Positions 59,801 through 64,000 of a stretch of 64,000 nucleotides of DNA are shown one piece after another. How positions within the stretch are numbered: the first letter of the stretch is position 1; each line of letters begins with the position of its first letter. The translations under genes were made by a program, and so were the position numbers. The DNA comes from Parus major (taxonomy: Eukaryota; Chordata; Aves; Passeriformes; Paridae): NCBI RefSeq assembly GCF_001522545.3, contig NC_031770.1, positions 107,362,130 to 107,426,129 of the forward strand. Reading direction: 5' to 3'. The notes under the pieces are model-generated. The model ran no database searches. It worked only from the letters and a program-made list of their open reading frames with translations, and had not been told where the DNA came from.

Positions 59801-62280
59801 TAGTAGCTGGAAAATTCTAAGGTAAATAGGAGAACATGGAGCCTATTTTTACACTGATTTACTAAGCATCCAGTCTTGTCTGCTGGAGACAAAAAAAAAA
59901 GCTAGATGGATCCAACTGTGTTTTTTATGTTCTAAAGAAGTAACAGAAACAATTGAGATTATAATGCTGACAGAGTCAACATTAATTTTATTTTCTTTAT
60001 CCATTCTAATCTCCAGACTCAGACATTTGCAAGAAATCATAATCCATTTTCCAAAGAAATTGGGATTATCCCAGTGAACAGAAATGTTAAAGATGAAGCA
60101 TTGATTTCTTCAGCTTCTACCAATTTTCAGGGATTACTTACTTGCTTATTCTGAAAAAAGGAGAATTTGTCACTGAAACATCTGCAAAGGCTGAAGGACT
60201 TAGCCAGGGTTTGTATTTTGATGATCAGAAATCAAGGAAACATTATCAGGGGGCAAAATCTTTTGGTTACAGTGCTTCAGTTGTGTTGAAATTCTCCGTG
60301 GCTGCTTCAGCACACTTAAGAGGCCACTTTTGCTTACAGATTAAATCTGGAGATGGGAAGCAGGTGCAGACTGAAGATAATGAGCAGCTCAGGAGTCGGA
60401 GGAGACGGGCTAAGCCTGTGCTCTGGGATATCAGTAACAAACTCCTACTCAGTTCTGTGGGATGAGCTCACAGCACTGCTTGTGGATCCTGCAAGTAGCA
60501 GCTGTTTTATCACCTCCTTTGGTATCCTTTCCAGAATTACAGCTTCCTCCAGGTTTTGGCACTCTACAACTACTTGGGTTGTGGGAAGATGGCCACAGCC
60601 TTTAAGAGGCACAGGGTGCATGGCCTGAATAGCTCTGGGGTGAAGGGTGGGACTCCACAAAGGACCTTCTCTCAATTGCTCTTATCCTATTATTTTGGCA
60701 ACACCATTTTTCCATGTCTAAAAAATGTATTATTTTGTGACCTTTCCTAATACAAATCTTTAATCCTTATAACAGGGGATATTAAAATGCTGCAATTGCT
60801 TCCATTCTTATAAATATCTACTTTGAAGGACATTTTACTGCAATCAGTAGAATTTAGGGTTTTTTCCCCTTCATCTTAGCAATGGTGCCTGGATGCATAT
60901 AAACCCAAAGTGCTGACCTTGCCTTTCCTGGTTTTTCCTGAGCATGGGTTAGCTTGCTTTCAAAACTGCAAGAGATTCCTACTTTACCACAATTTTACTA
61001 CAAGGAAATACATAGGCTAGGACAGCTTCATCACAATGAAAACATTCTTCCCAATATGAAAATTAATAAAAATTGAAACACAAGATACAGTTAAGAGGAT
61101 GGAGATGAGAAGACACAAGGAAATTGTATAACATAAAATGCAGGACAGAAAAAGCCCAGTGGATGCTCTTCCTACGCAGAATATTAAAATAACACATCAT
61201 GCAAAGGGAACACACATAAATGGAGACAAAGGAAAATATCCTACCAGGTTTAATTCCCAAAACAAAAAACAAAAAGCAGATTATTTGATTTAAAACCTCA
61301 TTAGTTTATATAGTGACATTTTTGGTTCCATAGCTCGCTTTCTCTTCTGCATAATGCCTAAAGCAGTAAGATCATGGTCAGAGATCGATATTTTAGGCAC
61401 AAGGACAAACCAATGAATATAATAATTACTATTATAAGTTATCTATTATACATTTAAAAATAAAAGTAGAATTGAGAGAAATCCTGAAAGGGGTCTTAAC
61501 CAGATATGCATCAAGGCATAAGTCAGTCCTTTGTTGAGGGACCAGAAAGGAACTCTTCTGTTGCAAATACAGCAGTCTCCAGTGCATTGCTCTTTGCTGT
61601 TTGCAGATATGAGGTGGGATACGCTATTGATTTTATTCTTCACACCATTTATTTTCTCCTATTATTGGAAAGTGCTGCTATAAAAGGCACACATCTTTTT
61701 ATATATTTTTAACTAATGGAGAATTATTCCTTACATAGATTTTATAGGTTATTTAATAATTACATGGGAGCCTTCTTGTTCTTCATTACATTCTATAGAT
61801 TTTCAAAGCCATCTTTACAAAAACCTATTTATGTTTCTGTATCACCCTATTGATTAAATCCCTTTGTATTACATTTTAAAGTGAAGAGACCACAGAAAAT
61901 CAGTGTTAGCCTCTGATGTTTAGCAGCCTCAAATATGCAGCTGGAAGAGAGAAAATAGCCCTTCCTTTAATAAAACATGCCTTGGGGGCATCTGAGGGTT
62001 TTCCCTTCTTTTTAAAATCATAACCAGCATCAGCCTTTTTCCATTGTAAACGTGATGTTGCTTTAAAGCCCTACACAAATGCTTCTTCTGCCATCATCCA
62101 TAGTGGGGAAATACCCCTGATTCACCTGTTAGCCTGAAGAACTGGCTCCATCCCAGATGGAGCTCACTCACTTCAAAGGACAGTTTGGGTGCTGGTGGTC
62201 AGGGAGCTCCATCCCCCAGAGTAATCAGAACTCCTGCAACATCACCACAGGAAGGACTGAGAGGTTGTCATTAAAACCAC
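59801..62280. other. Intergenic stretch, nothing recognised
   Basis: AT-rich unique-looking sequence without an exon, RNA gene or repeat I can name. Open frames here are short. Confidence 0.5.
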
Positions 62281-62329
62281 GGTGAGGTGCCCTGGCAGTG
62301 TGAGGAAGTCCAGCCTGCTTCTGTCTGCA

Positions 62330-62636
62330 TCCCACCCCACCTCTCCCCTACTTTATCCCATCACCCCTTCTTACTCCTATTCTATCCCATCCCACCTCTC
62401 TCCTACCCCGTATCTCCTTGCTTCCATTCCATTTTGTTCCTTTCCACTCCATCCCATTCCATCCCACACCACCTCTCCCCTACCTTACCTTACCTTACCT
62501 TACTCCACCCATCCCACCCCTCTTCATTCCCATTCCAACCCATCCTGTATGTCCCTACCCCATCCCATCTTACCCCACCTCTCCTCACTCCCATCCCATC
62601 CCATCCCATCCCATCCCATCCCATCCCACCTCACCC
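62330..62636 (+). repeat. Degenerate pentanucleotide (CCCAT/CCTTA) satellite
   Basis: A pyrimidine-rich array of CCCAT-type units with a pure (CATCC)n core at about 62590-62628 and a (CTTAC)n block at 62481-62504. All three frames stay open on the plus strand because the units lack stops; that is not coding evidence. Confidence 0.9.
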
Positions 62637-62689
62637 TTAGGGTGGGGGCACCGACACCTTGAGGGAGAGCAGCTTTGCCACGAGAACAC

Positions 62690-62900
62690 AAAACACTGTC
62701 TCGAGCTCTTGCCTTGGCTCACCTGTGTCCCCTCACTGCCCTGTGCCGCTCACCTGTCCTATGTCCCTCTCACCTGACCCCACTCACCCGTCATTTGTCC
62801 TCGCTCATCCTTTGTCCTCACACATCCCCTGCCCAGCTCGCCTGGGCTCACTCATCTGTCCCCGTACATGCCCCGTGCCCTCTCCTCTGTCCCCCGTCCC
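62690..62900 (+). repeat. Degenerate C/T-rich tandem repeat
   Basis: Repeated loosely matching 'CTCACCTGTCC', 'CTCACCCGTC', 'CTCATCTGTCC' units about 15-25 bases apart, leading into the CpG island. Confidence 0.6.
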
Positions 62901-63520
62901 CTCACGGGCCCCGCCGGTCACCGATTCCCGGCGCGTCGCTGTGGGACTGGGGGCGCGGCCAGTGCTGTGGGAGGCGGGACCAACGCACTTCTCGCCTTTT
63001 CATTGGCGGATCCTCCTGACTGTTTACGCGGGGGCGTTGCTGATTGGGCCGCCCTGTCCTCCACCTTGGCGGGCGCGGCGCGGGGCGCTCTGAGGGAGCG
63101 TTGGGCGCGGAGCGCGGCGGACTCCGGGTGGGCAGGGAAGGGCGAGCGAGCCGCAGGTAAGGGCACGGCCGCCTCCCCAGGGGCTCCTTCCTCGCCAGGG
63201 CCGCAGCGCTGTCCCGCAGACCTGGGTTATGCAACCGCCCCGCGGTCCTGCCCCGGCTGCCCTCGGGGATCCTTCCACCCGCGGCTCTCGGGGGATGCGC
63301 GGCGAGCCCGAGACCGCCCTTCCGGAGGGGTCGGAGCCGATGCGGAGAAGCTCGTGAGGAGGGATGGGGGCGTGGGAAGGAGGTGTGCGGCCGTGCTGGG
63401 AGCAGGTCGGGGTCTCAGCGATGCGGACCCGGACCGGGCGCTCGGGCAGCTCCGGGCTGGGCTGCGCCGGGAGCTCTGAGAGAGAGGCTATTCTCGGGCT
63501 GCTTTAAACTTGGCTGCCGT
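62900..63520 (+). promoter_or_regulatory. CpG island promoter, probable 5' end of RCAN2
   Basis: A strongly CpG-rich stretch with two inverted CCAAT boxes 41 bp apart (63002-63006 and 63043-63047) and GC boxes. Human synteny places RCAN2 next to CYP39A1 in the same orientation, so RCAN2 is the best guess; no RCAN2 coding exon lies in the window. Confidence 0.6.
63085..63156 (+). other. Putative noncoding first exon with splice donor
   Basis: Downstream of the paired CCAAT boxes the sequence reads GAGCCGCAG/GTAAGGGC, a strong donor with the intron starting at 63157. The 5' boundary is a guess. It would be a 5' UTR exon; assignment to RCAN2 is by synteny only. Confidence 0.4.
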
Positions 63521-63544
63521 AGCCGAGGGGGAACGGCTGTGAAG

Positions 63545-63785
63545 TGAAGCTTGGTTTAGATTTGATATTAGGAATAAGTTCTTTACTGTAAGGCTGGTGA
63601 GGCACTGGCATAGGTTACCCAGAGGAGATGCGAATACCCCATCCCTGGAAGTGTCCAAAGCCAGCCTGCACGGGGCTCGGAGCAACCTGGGATAGTGGAA
63701 GGTGTTCCTGCTCATGGCAGGGGGTTGGAACGAGATGGTTTTTAATATCCTTTCCAACCCAAACCATTCTGTGATTCAGTGATCC
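63545..63785 (+). repeat. CR1 LINE 3' end
   Basis: 'TTTAGATTTGATATTAGGAATAAGTTC', 'GTTACCCAGAGGAGATGCG', 'CCCCATCCCTGGAAGTGTCC', ending 'TCCAACCCAAACCATTCTGTGATTCAGTGATCC'. It sits just inside the downstream edge of the CpG island. Confidence 0.95.
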
Positions 63786-64000
63786 CAAGCCAATATCATT
63801 TGATGCTTATGTAATACATAGCTCTCCAAACTTGCTGGTTTGGCTATTTTTCCCCTCACCTCTTGTAGATTCTTTTGTATATCTTTAAAATATTGTGTTC
63901 CTTTATTTCTTTAGTTTGGAGTTTAATGAAGGTTCCTAAAAACAAATATATGATAAGTTTATACAGCTGAAAGAAATAATATAAATGAGAATTGTGATTT

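Noticed and set aside
62282..62777. Three overlapping Pro/Ser-rich open frames of 117-126 codons
   Set aside because: They are translations of the CCCAT/CCTTA satellite, open in all frames, with no domain or codon bias.
62868..63479. 203-codon open frame in the CpG island
   Set aside because: An Arg/Ala/Gly-rich frame typical of CpG islands; it crosses a strong splice donor and matches no family I know.

Overview
The window looks like a piece of a bird nuclear chromosome. Interspersed repeats are almost all CR1 LINE fragments with the avian 3' end (variants of 'TTGGAAGG(G/A)ACCTTAAAG' and 'CATTCTRTGATTCTRTG'), there are no Alu/L1-type repeats, introns are short to moderate, and promoters are CpG-rich. 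No bacterial features, CRISPR arrays, tRNAs or rRNAs were seen.

Three protein-coding genes could be rebuilt exon by exon, with splice sites and reading phase agreeing throughout. (1) TDRD6, minus strand, 2040-12297: five coding exons, about 2311 codons, a germ-cell multi-Tudor protein with one giant first exon. (2) SLC25A27 (UCP4), minus strand, 15792-22828: nine coding exons, 322 codons, a mitochondrial carrier. (3) CYP39A1, plus strand, 27461-49122: twelve coding exons, 466 codons, an oxysterol 7-alpha-hydroxylase. The same order and orientation occur on human 6p12.3 (RCAN2-CYP39A1-SLC25A27-TDRD6-PLA2G7). By that synteny the CpG island with a splice donor at 62.9-63.5 kb may be a 5' exon of RCAN2, and PLA2G7 should lie beyond the left edge. 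Neither is proven by coding sequence inside the window.

Layout: 1-1430 unassigned; 1430-12.3 kb TDRD6; 12.3-12.86 kb its CpG-rich promoter with a TATA box, an E-box and a MYB-type site; 12.9-14.6 kb CR1 fragments; 15.8-22.8 kb SLC25A27; 22.8-23.1 kb its promoter with a ZNF143-type site; 23.1-27.1 kb intergenic; 27.2-49.9 kb CYP39A1, with a 6.4 kb first intron; 49.9-62.2 kb a gene desert with CR1 remnants, some possibly nested; 62.3-62.9 kb pentanucleotide repeats; 62.9-63.2 kb CpG island promoter; 63.5-63.8 kb a CR1.

The three genes share no pathway: TDRD6 acts in germ granules, SLC25A27 in the mitochondrial inner membrane, and CYP39A1 in the endoplasmic reticulum in sterol clearance. I found no convincing undescribed system. 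The best leads are the mix of intact and degraded Tudor cages plus a Tudor-like C-terminus in TDRD6, upstream AUGs over the SLC25A27 and CYP39A1 starts, and the compact germline-type TDRD6 core promoter.
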